NCBI GenBank assembly: GCA_024636555.1
Contig: JAGXGW010000023.1
Location: forward strand, 1 to 64,000
Length of the DNA stretch: 64,000 nt
Source: Paracoccaceae bacterium
Lineage (GTDB): Bacteria; Pseudomonadota; Alphaproteobacteria; Rhodobacterales; Rhodobacteraceae
Direction of reading: 5' to 3'
Below, piece by piece: positions 44,682-53,543 of this stretch (positions are counted from its first letter, which is position 1; the number at the start of each line of letters is the position of its first letter). Below the pieces are notes generated by a model. That model saw only the letters and a program-made list of their open reading frames with translations. It did not search any database and had not been told where the DNA came from. The position numbers and the translations under genes are program-made.

Positions 44682-45767
44682 TTATTCCTCGACGCGGCTC
44701 TGCCAGTCGCGGGGCAGGTAACCCATCTCTTTCCACGGACGCAGGTCGGACTGGTATTCCATCATCGAGCTGTAGACCTTGCCGAACATCTCGTCGGAAC
44801 CGGAGCGACGCTCCATCACGGTCTTCGTCGCCTCGTAGAAGCCCTTGATCATCTCGTCGCTGTAGGTTTCGACATTCGTGCCGCGTTCCTGGAAGCTTTT
44901 GATGACCGCACCCTGAAGCGCTTCGGCGCGCGCGATCGCATAGGAGTTGCCCGCCATGCATGTTGTCTCGATTACGGCTTTGGTCTGGTCCGCCAGCCCG
45001 TTCCACACGTCGAGGTTGATGTAGAGATACTGGTTTGTGGAGGGCTGGTGCCAGCCGGGAAGGTAAAGATAGTTGGCCACCTGATAGAAGCCCAACTGTT
45101 CATCCACGGTGGGCAGCGAGAATTCTGTGCCGTCCAGAACGCCGGTTTCCAGCGCCTGATACAGCTCTCCGCCGGGCAGCAGCGTTACGGACATGCCGAA
45201 CTCGGCCATGATCTCGCCGCCGACACCGGCCGCGCGGAAGCGCATGCCCTCGAAGTCTTCGGGTCCGGTGATCTCGTTACGGAACCAGCCGGCGGTTTCG
45301 GGGCTGATCGTGCCGCACAGGATCGGGTGAACGTTATAGGGGTGGAACACCTCGGCCAGCAGATCTTTTCCGCCGTGGAAGTTCATCCATGCCATGAATT
45401 CAATCGATTCGAGGCCGAAGGGCGTCGCGCCGAACAGGGCGGCGGCGGGTACTGTGCCCCATTCGTAGCCCATCCATGAATAGCCGGCGTCGATGCTGCC
45501 GTCGGCCACGCTTTCGAAGATTGCAAGGGCAGGCACAACGGCACCCGGCTCCGCGATCCGCAAGTCGATGGCACCGTCAGAGATGGCGCGCAGCTGATCG
45601 GCTACCCAAGGCATGGTGTCGCCGAGTGCGGTCAGGGTCGAGGCAAAGCTCATCGGGATCTGCCAGCGAATATTGTCCATCGCCTGCGCGGTACCCGGTG
45701 CGATCATCAGCGCAAGCGCGCCGGTGGCCGCAGTCGTACCCAGAAACTTTCTCATTTTGGTCTTCAT
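44682..45767 (-). CDS. TRAP transporter substrate-binding protein (DctP)
   Basis: A 361-aa periplasmic binding protein of TRAP type. The N-terminus MKTKMRKFLGTTAATGALALMIAPGTAQA is a signal peptide; IRWQIPMSFASTLTALGDTMPWVADQLRAISDGAIDLRI, and FRAAGVGGEIMAEFGMSVTLLPGGELYQALETGVLDGTE, are family blocks with the carboxylate-binding Arg. The ATG at 45767 follows GGGAGGAATGTC, better than the frame start at 45809. The ligand is probably an organic acid but is not shown; the family includes many mannonate, taurine and keto-acid binders. Confidence 0.92.
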   Translation of the reverse strand: MKTKMRKFLGTTAATGALALMIAPGTAQAMDNIRWQIPMSFASTLTALGDTMPWVADQLRAISDGAIDLRIAEPGAVVPALAIFESVADGSIDAGYSWMGYEWGTVPAAALFGATPFGLESIEFMAWMNFHGGKDLLAEVFHPYNVHPILCGTISPETAGWFRNEITGPEDFEGMRFRAAGVGGEIMAEFGMSVTLLPGGELYQALETGVLDGTEFSLPTVDEQLGFYQVANYLYLPGWHQPSTNQYLYINLDVWNGLADQTKAVIETTCMAGNSYAIARAEALQGAVIKSFQERGTNVETYSDEMIKGFYEATKTVMERRSGSDEMFGKVYSSMMEYQSDLRPWKEMGYLPRDWQSRVEE

Positions 45768-46050
45768 GACATTCCTCCCAGAATTATCTATCGGCAACCA
45801 TTGTATCACATCGCCGTATCTTTTGGTGGCGCGGTATCGTCACCACACCTCGCGTGAAAAGAGTTTTCACGGTATCCACGAAATTATGCAAGCTTTTTGT
45901 AAAGAAACCTTACCAATTTGTGCGGTTTCAGCGCCGGAATAGATATCATGAACCCCAGGGGGCGCGCCATTTTGTGCCTCGGCTTTACCAATCTGTCAGG
46001 CGCGGCAAGGGCCCGGCCACGGTCGCATCCGGCCGATATCGCCAAGGCGC

Positions 46051-48186
46051 TCAGAACGCCATGCGGAATCCCAGCAGCGCGGCTGTATCGTGTTGGCCTG
46101 AAATGTTTCCGTGGTTGGCGGCATGGATCGCGCCGACAAAGATGGCGGCGTTACGACCGACAGGCGTGTCATAGGTCAGCGACACGTTGATCTCGCGGTC
46201 CTGCGGCGCGTAGTCGATCCCGACGGATCTGTGCTCCACAAGGCCGTCGCTGCGGCTGACGGGCAGGGCGATCTCGGCCCCGCCCGAGGTAACAGCCACG
46301 GGAAGGGACAGACCGAGGCTGATCCTGTCGCCGCGACGCAGGACGCTGTTCTGCCCCGCTTCGACCTTGAACGCATTGAACTGCACAGCTGACCTGTCCG
46401 ACAAGGCGGGGCCTCGTTCGGAAGGGGACATGCCGAACGTGCCACCCACCTCGAAGAAACCATCGCGTCCGACATCGCGCCGGTAGGCCAGTTCAAGTGC
46501 CGCCAAAGTGCTGGTGGACCCTCCGATGCCCGGCAGGATGGTTCCATCGTCACGGGTGACGTTCAGCCCCACAAAGACCTCGCCGCCCGCCGCTTGCAGA
46601 TTTTGCCCGATGAAAGCCGCCATCGCCGGATCGGTGCCCCGGATGCCCGCGGCGCCGCCCGCTTCAGGGGCCAGCAGGGCCAGTTCCAATCCGTCATGAT
46701 GCATCGTCAGATTCGCCCCGCCGTAGGCTTGCAGCAAGCCCGACCGCGGCGCATCGCCGAACATCGAGTACCAGAGTTGTTCGGAAATCGGAGGAGGGGC
46801 CGCCGTTGCGGACAGTGCCGCGCCGGGCATGGTGAAATCGCCACCCAGCAAATCCGTCACAAGGATCGGCGTTGAGGCAAGGCTGCGCGCGACTGCGTCA
46901 CCCGTCGCACCGCCACCGGTGATCAGAGGTTCATCTGCACTTTGTGTCGTGCCATCCGCCAGAACCGCAACAGGCGTGCCGATTGGCAGCAAAGCGGCGC
47001 GGACATCCAGAAAGCCGTGTCCCCATTCGGTGCTGTAATCGTGGAAAAAGCCCGAACCCGGCACAACTTCCAGCGTCCCTGAAGCCGTGAAACCCTCGAA
47101 TCCGTTATCTGCGGAGGCGATCAGGCGGGCGCGCAGGTCATGCGGGGTAAGATTGGGAAAAGCCTCCGCCAGCAAAGCAATCGCACCCGAGACCATGGGG
47201 GCCGCGAATGATGTGCCGACACGCAGGTCATATGAGGTATCGCTGGTGGAAGTTGCCGCGCGCCATGTCCCGTCCGCAGCGATACACCAGCGCGCCGCCT
47301 CAAGGCACGGTGCCGAGCGGCGTTGTGCGCTCAGGATCCGTTCACTGTCGAACTGGGGCACACCGCTGATCACGGCCAGCCATCCCGCTTCCAGTTCAGG
47401 CACGAAAGCGGGCAGCGCCTCCATCAATCCGGCAACCGAATTGGTGCGGATGTTGTCAGCGGCAAAGACAACCACGCCGTTCTGCGTGTAGCGCTGCAAC
47501 GCGGTCAGGTAGATGCTGTTGTCGCTTTGGACGAAGAGGCGTTCAAAATCCGTGGTATTGGCTTTGAAATCCGAAAAACCCCACGAGTTGTTCTGCACAA
47601 CCGCGCCGGTGGTCCGGGCCAGATCTGTCGCATCCGCGCGGGAGCGGGCAGTATTGAACAAGCCGGGCTGTATGGTCGCACCGGGGGCCACGCCGATCAT
47701 GTAAGTCGAATTACCTGCCGCAACCGAAGCGACGGAGGTGCCGTGCGAGGCTGCGCTGCCAGCGTTGCCGCCTTCGATGCGGTTCGCATAGCTTTGGTGC
47801 GTCGTCAGAAACCCGTCATCCACGATGGAGATGATTTGGCCCGCTCCGGTCAAACCGATGGCATGGGCATATTCTATCCGTGCCGAGGCAAGAGAATAGC
47901 TTTCATAGGAGGTGCCGTTACGTTCGCTCCACCGGATTTTCTGGCGCTGATATATGTCAGATTCGCGCAGAATTTGCGCAGCATCCTCATAGGCGGCGAA
48001 ACTCTCGACGCGAAACGCGGTGAGCGCATCTGCACTGAAATTTCCGCCCGTGATCGTCTCTGCCAGAAAGGTGATCGCAGATGTGGTGATGGTGCTTGCG
48101 CTGCCGCCACTTCCGCCGCCGCAGCCGGACAGGAACAAACATATTGCGGTGGAAACCGAAGCTTTACGTACAAATGGACTGCCCAA
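46051..48186 (-). CDS. S8 serine protease lipoprotein with barrel-like C-terminus (autotransporter-like)
   Basis: A 711-aa subtilase-like protein. LFLSGC at residues 18-22 is a lipobox with Cys22, followed by a Gly/Ser linker. The catalytic triad is visible: Asp123 (IISIVDDGF), His148 (ASHGTSVASVAAGN) and Ser in GTSFAAPMVSG near residue 330. The last 280 residues alternate polar and apolar and end LGFRMAF with a terminal Phe, the pattern of a beta-barrel that inserts in the outer membrane. It is probably an outer-membrane-anchored or self-exported protease. Substrate unknown. It lies between two TRAP operons, all on the minus strand. Confidence 0.78.
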   Translation of the reverse strand: MGSPFVRKASVSTAICLFLSGCGGGSGGSASTITTSAITFLAETITGGNFSADALTAFRVESFAAYEDAAQILRESDIYQRQKIRWSERNGTSYESYSLASARIEYAHAIGLTGAGQIISIVDDGFLTTHQSYANRIEGGNAGSAASHGTSVASVAAGNSTYMIGVAPGATIQPGLFNTARSRADATDLARTTGAVVQNNSWGFSDFKANTTDFERLFVQSDNSIYLTALQRYTQNGVVVFAADNIRTNSVAGLMEALPAFVPELEAGWLAVISGVPQFDSERILSAQRRSAPCLEAARWCIAADGTWRAATSTSDTSYDLRVGTSFAAPMVSGAIALLAEAFPNLTPHDLRARLIASADNGFEGFTASGTLEVVPGSGFFHDYSTEWGHGFLDVRAALLPIGTPVAVLADGTTQSADEPLITGGGATGDAVARSLASTPILVTDLLGGDFTMPGAALSATAAPPPISEQLWYSMFGDAPRSGLLQAYGGANLTMHHDGLELALLAPEAGGAAGIRGTDPAMAAFIGQNLQAAGGEVFVGLNVTRDDGTILPGIGGSTSTLAALELAYRRDVGRDGFFEVGGTFGMSPSERGPALSDRSAVQFNAFKVEAGQNSVLRRGDRISLGLSLPVAVTSGGAEIALPVSRSDGLVEHRSVGIDYAPQDREINVSLTYDTPVGRNAAIFVGAIHAANHGNISGQHDTAALLGFRMAF

Positions 48187-48392
48187 ACCCGGTGCTCCCG
48201 TATGAGAAACACGTCAACCGGCGCGCACTGGTTATGGGGTGGGTTACCTGAAAAAATACGGTCGTGTGTCGTTTGCGCCCGCACGTTTTGCTCCGGGCAA
48301 TTGCTCGATTTTTAGTTTTACCATTGTGCCAAAGATTAAGGCGCGGTTAAGGCCGATTTGCGGACCTTTGTGTTTCGGAAGAAAAAGCGCGA

Positions 48393-48428
48393 CAAAAAAG
48401 CACCGGTCAGTTCAACTGACCAGTGCTT
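48393..48428 (-). terminator. Terminator overlapping the end of the TAXI-TRAP permease gene
   Basis: On the minus strand AAGCACTGGTCAGTT-G-AACTGACCGGTGCTT is a long stem (one mismatch) followed by a TTTTTTG run. The stem includes the last codons and the stop at 48412. It separates the permease from the S8 protease gene. Confidence 0.82.
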
Positions 48429-50454
48429 TGACCTGCCTGCTCTTGAACCAGTTCAGCGCCAGCAGGGCCAGTACCAGCATCGCGCCCCCTGCTTCGATCA
48501 CTTCGTTGGGGTTGAAGATCATGACAACACCCGGAACGACGAGAACGCGCGACAGCTTGTCCATCCATGTGAACAGGTAGCCCTCGATCGCAGAGGCAAA
48601 GCCCACCAGCCCGATCACGATGATCACGCCGGTCCAGATGACATACCACGTCTCGCCGCCCATGATGATTTCGGGGTTGTAGACCATGAAGGCGGGGATC
48701 AGATAGAGACCCTTTGCGTATTTCCAGGCCTGGATGCTCGTCTCCATCGGTTTCGACCCGGCAATCGCCGCCCCGGCAAAGCCTGCAAGGGCAATGGGCG
48801 GGGTTACGTTACTGTCCTGACTGTACCAGAACACCACCAGGTGCGCGATCAGCAGCGGAATGCCGAATTCCTGATTGAGCGCCGGCCCCACCAGCACGAT
48901 CAGCACGATATAGGCGGCTGTCACCGGAAGCCCCATGCCAAGGATCAGGCTGGCCAGCAGCACGAAGACCAGCGCCAGCGCCAGATTGCCCCCCGACAGG
49001 GAGATCATCATGGACGAGAATTTCAGCCCCAGCCCCGTCAGCCCGACGACACCGACGATGATACCGGCCACAGCGCAGGCCACGCTGACCGCGACCGCAT
49101 TGCGCGCGCCCAATTCCAGCGCTTTCGCGACAAGGCGTATGCCGCTGACAACCGCATCGTTCAGGCGGGCGCGGGTCAGCGGTTTGCCATGGCGCGGGTC
49201 GAGAAAGACCAGCGTGAATCCCGCTCTCAGCGCCGTGACGGCAATGACAGAGATGATCGCCCAGAAGCCCACCCTTGTCGGTGAAATGTTGTTGACCAGC
49301 AGGTAGATCAGGACCACCAGCGGTACGATGAACTGCCAGCCTGCGGCCAGCACATGCCGTACGACGGGCAGCTCTGCGGCTTTCATGCCGGTCATTCCGG
49401 CTTTCATCGCCACCAGATGCACGAAAAGATAGACGGTGCCCAGATAGAGGATGGCGGGGAAGATCGAGACCATCACGATCTCGATATAAGGCACGTTTGT
49501 ATATTCAGAGATCAGAAACGCTCCGGCCCCCATGAGCGGCGGGGTGATCTGTCCGCCGGTCGAGGCGGCGGCCTCGATCCCTCCAGCTTCCTTGGGTTTG
49601 TAGCCAAGCTTTTTCATCAAAGGGATCGTGAAAGCCCCCGTCGTCACCACATTGGCGATGGCCGAACCGGAGATGGAGCCCATTCCCGCCGAGGCGATAA
49701 CAGCCGCCTTGGCAGGTCCGCCCGGCTTGCGCCCTGTGGCTGCGAAGGCCAGATCAATGAAGAACTTGCCAGCGCCTGTCACTTCCAGAAACGCGCCGAA
49801 CAACACGAACATGAACACGTAGGTCGCGGCCACGCCCAGCGGCAGACCGAAAATCCCCTCCTGGCCCAGATAAAGCTGCCCGACCAGACGGTCTACGCTG
49901 GCCCCGCGATGCGACAGGATGCCGGGCATCCAGTCACCAAGCCAAGGCAACGCGCCGCGCGGACCGGCCAGCGCATAGGCGATGGCGATCAACCCGATTA
50001 TGGTCATGCCAAGGCCCACGACCCGACGGCTGGCCTCAAGCACGGCGATGGTCGCGATCGTCCCCATGATGATATCGGTTTGTGACCACCATCCCGCACG
50101 GTCGATGATGTCGTCGAGAAAGTAGAAAATATAAAAACCGCTCAGGAAGGCCGCCGTCAGAAAAGCGGCATCGGCGATCCAGCCGATCAGGCCACGCGGC
50201 TTGGTCGGCCCCGTGATCGGAAAAATCAGGAAGGCCAGAAACAGGATGAAACCCAGATGCGCCGACCGCTGGTAGAACAGACCCAGCGTTTCAATGCCCG
50301 CCGTATACATCTGGAACAGCGACATGGTGATTGCGACCGCCGAGATGATCCACAGGATCGGCCGTGGCTGCACGCGGTCTGCCGATTGTGCCGTCAGCGG
50401 CAGATCCGGATCGCCCGGCTCGGGGGCTGTCAGGTCTTGTTTAGGGTCTGTCAT
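48412..50454 (-). CDS. TRAP transporter fused permease (TAXI type)
   Basis: A 680-aa protein joining the small and large TRAP permease parts: about 16-18 helices, with the large-permease motifs SGSAIANVVTTGAFTIPLMK and ITPPLMGAGAFLISEYT in the second half. Start ATG at 50454 (MTDPKQDLTAPEPG) is preferred over 50535. It works with the TAXI-type binding protein two genes upstream, the DUF1850 protein lying between them. TAXI systems in this group are often assigned to glutamate or other amino-acid-like acids, but the ligand here is unknown. Confidence 0.9.
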   Translation of the reverse strand: MTDPKQDLTAPEPGDPDLPLTAQSADRVQPRPILWIISAVAITMSLFQMYTAGIETLGLFYQRSAHLGFILFLAFLIFPITGPTKPRGLIGWIADAAFLTAAFLSGFYIFYFLDDIIDRAGWWSQTDIIMGTIATIAVLEASRRVVGLGMTIIGLIAIAYALAGPRGALPWLGDWMPGILSHRGASVDRLVGQLYLGQEGIFGLPLGVAATYVFMFVLFGAFLEVTGAGKFFIDLAFAATGRKPGGPAKAAVIASAGMGSISGSAIANVVTTGAFTIPLMKKLGYKPKEAGGIEAAASTGGQITPPLMGAGAFLISEYTNVPYIEIVMVSIFPAILYLGTVYLFVHLVAMKAGMTGMKAAELPVVRHVLAAGWQFIVPLVVLIYLLVNNISPTRVGFWAIISVIAVTALRAGFTLVFLDPRHGKPLTRARLNDAVVSGIRLVAKALELGARNAVAVSVACAVAGIIVGVVGLTGLGLKFSSMMISLSGGNLALALVFVLLASLILGMGLPVTAAYIVLIVLVGPALNQEFGIPLLIAHLVVFWYSQDSNVTPPIALAGFAGAAIAGSKPMETSIQAWKYAKGLYLIPAFMVYNPEIIMGGETWYVIWTGVIIVIGLVGFASAIEGYLFTWMDKLSRVLVVPGVVMIFNPNEVIEAGGAMLVLALLALNWFKSRQVKALVS

Positions 50455-50500
50455 GGCGTTGTCCTGTCGGTGAAATTTGACCTGAAGGCTCTGGCAGGCC

Positions 50501-51001
50501 TCAGTCGGCGGCGGCCTGTGGTCGATCGGCTGCAAGGCGTAGTGTCACGCGCGCCCCGGCGGCCACAGCGCTGAGGTCGAGGGATTGATCGGCTGTCTGA
50601 AGCACATGGCCCACCCGTGGTGCGCCGACCCGCAAAAGCAGCCCGTTTCCTGGTATCGCTTCGTCGATTCCGGTGATCCAGTATCCGCCCCCGTCTGCGG
50701 CGGCAATCGTGCCGCGTCCTGCGATGTCGCCAAGACCGGCCGCGAAATCATGCAGATAGGACCGCGTCAGAACCATCGTGCCACGCCTGTTCTCAAAACA
50801 ATCCTGAACGGCCCCGCCGGTGACGGAATGGGCCCATGACAGACAGATCTCTTGCCCTTCATCGAAACCCAGCTTGCCCAGAACCGCACCTTGCGATGTT
50901 TCCACAACCAGCGCGGGCCCGGCCTGAGCAGATGCTGCGGCGATTGTCAGACAGAGAAAAAGGGCGGCCCCGACGGGCCGCCCGTAGTCGTTGATTATCA
51001 C
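50501..51001 (-). CDS. DUF1850 domain protein of the TAXI operon
   Basis: A 166-aa protein with a signal peptide (VGAALFLCLTIAAASAQA) and the pattern of DUF1850 (ICLSWAHSVTGGAVQDCFENRRGTMVLTRSYLHDFAAGLG), a periplasmic family that always accompanies TAXI-type TRAP transporters. The start is GTG at 51001, overlapping the TAXI stop (GTGA). The first codons form a GC-rich hairpin with a T-tract on the coding strand, so transcription can stop inside the gene. Confidence 0.82.
   Translation of the reverse strand: MIINDYGRPVGAALFLCLTIAAASAQAGPALVVETSQGAVLGKLGFDEGQEICLSWAHSVTGGAVQDCFENRRGTMVLTRSYLHDFAAGLGDIAGRGTIAAADGGGYWITGIDEAIPGNGLLLRVGAPRVGHVLQTADQSLDLSAVAAGARVTLRLAADRPQAAAD
50956..50983 (-). 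terminator. Intragenic hairpin terminator in the start of DUF1850
   Basis: On the minus strand GGGCGGCCC-GTCG-GGGCCGCCC is followed directly by TTTTTCTCTG. It lies 15 bases after the TAXI binding-protein stop and inside codons 7-17 of the DUF1850 gene, encoding part of the signal peptide. Its likely role is to let only a fraction of transcripts reach the permease genes. Confidence 0.78.
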
Positions 51002-51960
51002 GGACGCTGGTGGTCCTGAATGTCGGCACCGACCTCTTCCAGATAGCGCAGTGCGCCGGGATGGAACGGGATCGGGGTCGAGGCGACCGAGAATTCGATC
51101 GTCGTATCATTGGCCGCCGGATGGATGGCGATCAACTCGGCGACATGCTCGTACATGGCCTTGGTGATGTTATAGGCCAGTTCCTCGTCCATATCCGCAT
51201 GGACGACCAGAACGTTGGGGGTCGAGATGGTGGTCACTTCCTCCGTCATGCCGTCATACAGGCCTTCGCGCAAAGTGAAGGGGGCGAAGGTCGGCTCTGC
51301 CTCGCGGGCGTTCTCGATTTCCTCTTCGCTCAAGCCGACAACCGAGATGTCACGCGTTGCCGCAAGGTTCATGATCGAGGACGTCGGCGGCCCGACACTC
51401 CAGAAACCTGCCACGATATCACCATCACGGATCGCATCGGCTGTCTCGTTGAAATTCAGGCGCTGGGCGTCGAAATCGTCATAGGTGATTCCGTTGGCGC
51501 TCAGGATGATTTGCGCGCTCAGCTCGGTGCCCGATCCCGGTGCGCCGACAGACACACGCTTGCCGCGCAGATCCTCGAGGCTGTTGATGCCGCTGTCAGC
51601 CAGTGTGACAAGCTGCACCGCGTTCGGATAGATCGAGGCAAGTGCGCGGGCTTCGGAAATCTCCCGGCCCTCGAAAGCACCCGTGCCGGTGAATGCCTGA
51701 TATACGGTGTCGGCCAGTGCAAGGGCGAGATCGCTGTCGCCGCGCTGGATCAGCGCCATGTTCTCGACCGAGGCACCTGTGACCTCCACGCTGGCCGAGT
51801 AGCCATCGACGTATTTGCCGATCACTTCGGCCAGACCACCGCCGTAGGGATAATAAACACCACCGGTGCCACCTGTCGCGATGGACAGCTCCTGTGCCTG
51901 TGCGTTCGCCGCAGGCACGACAAGGGCAGCCATGGCGGCTGCAAATAGCATCTTCTTCAT
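50998..51960 (-). CDS. TAXI-family TRAP substrate-binding protein
   Basis: A 320-aa binding protein: signal peptide MKKMLFAAAMAALVVPAANAQA, then ELSIATGGTGGVYYPYGGGLAEVIGK, the TAXI hallmark (TRAP-associated extracytoplasmic, IMMUNOGENIC-type). VGAPGSGTELSAQIILSANG is another family block. It delivers an acidic solute to the fused permease. The ATG at 51960 follows CGGGAGAGAGAAAC; the longer frame to 52185 is rejected since it lacks a signal peptide at its end. The operon order is TAXI, DUF1850, fused permease. Confidence 0.92.
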   Translation of the reverse strand: MKKMLFAAAMAALVVPAANAQAQELSIATGGTGGVYYPYGGGLAEVIGKYVDGYSASVEVTGASVENMALIQRGDSDLALALADTVYQAFTGTGAFEGREISEARALASIYPNAVQLVTLADSGINSLEDLRGKRVSVGAPGSGTELSAQIILSANGITYDDFDAQRLNFNETADAIRDGDIVAGFWSVGPPTSSIMNLAATRDISVVGLSEEEIENAREAEPTFAPFTLREGLYDGMTEEVTTISTPNVLVVHADMDEELAYNITKAMYEHVAELIAIHPAANDTTIEFSVASTPIPFHPGALRYLEEVGADIQDHQRP

Positions 51961-52468
51961 GTTTCTCTCTCCCGAATGTTCAGCGCGCATGTCGCGCGTG
52001 CATTCGCGAAAAGAACACTTTGCGGTGCTGCCCGTCAACCTGCTTCGGTCCCGAGAGCGTGCCGCCGGATCGTCGAGCGCACGGCACCGCCACGAGGGGC
52101 GCCTTGTTTCCGCCCAGGCAAAACAGAATTCCCTGTTTGCGCACCTTGCAGCCTGGGATACGGCGAGCACAGGCATGCAATTCAATCAGCCCTGGGGTGA
52201 GAGGCTGCGCTCTCAACTTAAAGACGTCTAATTGGCAGGTATTGTGGATGGTTTCGAGTTTTGTGCCAAATAATGAGCGATATCTGGTCAAAATCTAAAA
52301 ATTGTTTCCATAATCAGCACTATAAATGTGTCAATATCGTGTTTTTCCGTTGGCAAGTAGCCACGCGATCCTGTATTAATTGGTGAGACAAGTTGAGTAT
52401 CGAGTCAGTGTTAAAAATATTGTGGCTAATCGCCATTAGGTAGAATTTTTCAAAAAAGAGGAAATACC
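51961..52468. other. Divergent AT-rich intergenic region
   Basis: Holds the promoters of the TAXI operon (minus) and the VPEID-CTERM gene (plus). The right part, about 52250-52460, is clearly AT-rich compared with the rest of the window (for example GTGTTAAAAATATTGTGG). A sigma-70-like site is noted at 52350-52379. No ORF with a recognisable product. Confidence 0.5.
52350..52379 (+). promoter_or_regulatory. Possible sigma-70 promoter for the VPEID-CTERM gene
   Basis: TTGGCA (one mismatch to TTGACA), 18 bases, TATTAA (two mismatches to TATAAT), about 90 bases before the GTG at 52469. The match is modest and the long AT-rich leader leaves room for others. Confidence 0.35.
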
Positions 52469-52783
52469 GTGACAGGACTGAATATCGTCACCACCGCAAT
52501 GGCATCCGCCTCGGCTCTCGTAATGTCCTCCGTCATGGCCGCGGCCATGGGCGGTCGCTCCAGCCGTTCCGAGAGCTCCTACAACCTGCCGACAGGCAGC
52601 TCGTCCGGCGTTGGCTCCGGTGTGGGTTCTGGCAGTGCAATGCCCGTCGGCGCAACGCCTGTCGGCAACACCAACGTCGCAAGCGTTCCGGAGATCGACG
52701 CATCCACAGGCCTGCTCGCCATCGCAGCCGTGCTGGCCGTGATCGCTTTCGTGTGGGAGCGTAACCGTCGTCAGCGCGCCTGA
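52469..52783 (+). CDS. VPEID-CTERM sorting-domain protein
   Basis: A 104-aa exported protein. It has an N-terminal signal-like segment (TTAMASASALVMSSVMAAAM), a Ser/Gly-rich middle (SSSGVGSGVGSGSAMPVG), then VPEIDASTG, a helix (LLAIAAVLAVIAFVW) and the basic end ERNRRQRA. That tripartite end is the VPEID-CTERM signal, cut and processed by an exosortase E-type sortase. GTG 52469 follows AAGAGGAAATACC. The gene is expected to make a small surface or matrix protein; no exosortase gene is in the window. Confidence 0.82.
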   Translation: MTGLNIVTTAMASASALVMSSVMAAAMGGRSSRSESSYNLPTGSSSGVGSGVGSGSAMPVGATPVGNTNVASVPEIDASTGLLAIAAVLAVIAFVWERNRRQRA

Positions 52784-52810
52784 GCGATCTGCTGCGGTAC
52801 ATCCAGAGAA

Positions 52811-52842
52811 AAGGCGCGGCGTCATAAACGCCGCGCCTTTTC
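52811..52842 (+). terminator. Terminator of the VPEID-CTERM gene
   Basis: GGCGCGGCG, a seven-base loop, CGCCGCGCC, then TTTTC, about 30 bases after the stop. Confidence 0.85.
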
Positions 52843-52885
52843 ATTGACCGAACGTCCGGATCCGCTGCGTCTTATCAAGCTGCAC

Positions 52886-52915
52886 CGAAAAAGGGGTAAG
52901 CCATGCTTACCCCTT
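52886..52915 (-). terminator. Terminator of the fasciclin gene
   Basis: On the minus strand AAGGGGTAAGC-ATG-GCTTACCCCTT is a perfect 11-bp stem followed by TTTCGG, 24 bases after the fasciclin stop at 52939. Confidence 0.82.
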
Positions 52916-52938
52916 AGTCATATCGACTGACGACCCGC

Positions 52939-53466
52939 TTAGTTGGGGAGCAGTACGGTATCGATCCGGTGAATAACACCGTTGGAGCCGATGATGTCGG
53001 CCTGCGTGACGCTTGCATTGTTCACGCGCACCCCAGCCATCGCGTCGATACGGACGGTTTGACCCTGAACGGTCTCCACGTCGATCCGCTGGCCAGCAAG
53101 CTGGTCCGAGGTGACCATGCCGGGCACGACATGGTAGGTCAGAACAGAGATCAGCATCTCTTTGTTTTCTGGAAGCAGCAGCGTTTCCACGGTTCCCGCG
53201 GGCAGGGCGGCAAAGGCGGTGTTGGTGGGCGCAAAGATCGTGAACGGGCCATCGCCCTCAAGGGTTTCTGCCAGTTCGGCTGCGCCGACAGCCGCGACCA
53301 GCGTGCTGAATTGATCGTTGCTTGCCAGAATTTCGACGACATTCGGTTCGGTCTGCATTGGGGCGCAGGCCGACAGTGTGCCAGCGACAACAGCTGCGGC
53401 GCCAAATGTGAACATACTGCGGCGAGTCATTCCTTTGGCAATAAAGGTCGTAAATCCAGTCATCAT
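52939..53466 (-). CDS. Fasciclin-domain lipoprotein
   Basis: A 175-aa secreted protein. MTRRSMFTFGAAAVVAGTLSAC is a lipoprotein signal with Cys in the LSAC lipobox. The remainder is one fasciclin (FAS1) domain: FSTLVAAVGAAELAETLEGDGPFTIFAPTNTAFAALP and TYHVVPGMVTSDQL are its H1 and H2 motifs, and IIGSNGVIHRIDTVLLP closes it. FAS1 proteins mediate adhesion or protein contact at the surface. The ATG at 53466 is preceded by GGGAG, better than upstream frames. A sigma-E-type promoter is seen about 50 bp upstream; fasciclin genes belong to the singlet-oxygen regulon in Rhodobacter, as I recall it. Confidence 0.87.
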   Translation of the reverse strand: MMTGFTTFIAKGMTRRSMFTFGAAAVVAGTLSACAPMQTEPNVVEILASNDQFSTLVAAVGAAELAETLEGDGPFTIFAPTNTAFAALPAGTVETLLLPENKEMLISVLTYHVVPGMVTSDQLAGQRIDVETVQGQTVRIDAMAGVRVNNASVTQADIIGSNGVIHRIDTVLLPN

Positions 53467-53513
53467 ATTCTCCCGGTTGTGTTTCAGTTGTGTCAAAATT
53501 ACGCAACTATGAC

Positions 53514-53543
53514 GCATTACGCTCTTCCTCGGAGAGTGGATCA
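53514..53543 (-). promoter_or_regulatory. Sigma-E (RpoE/ChrR-type) promoter candidate for the fasciclin gene
   Basis: On the minus strand TGATCC, 18 bases, TAATGC. The R. sphaeroides RpoE consensus, from memory, is TGATCC-N18-TAAGA; the -35 and spacer match exactly and the -10 matches in its first three bases. It ends 47 bases before the start codon. Confidence 0.5.
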
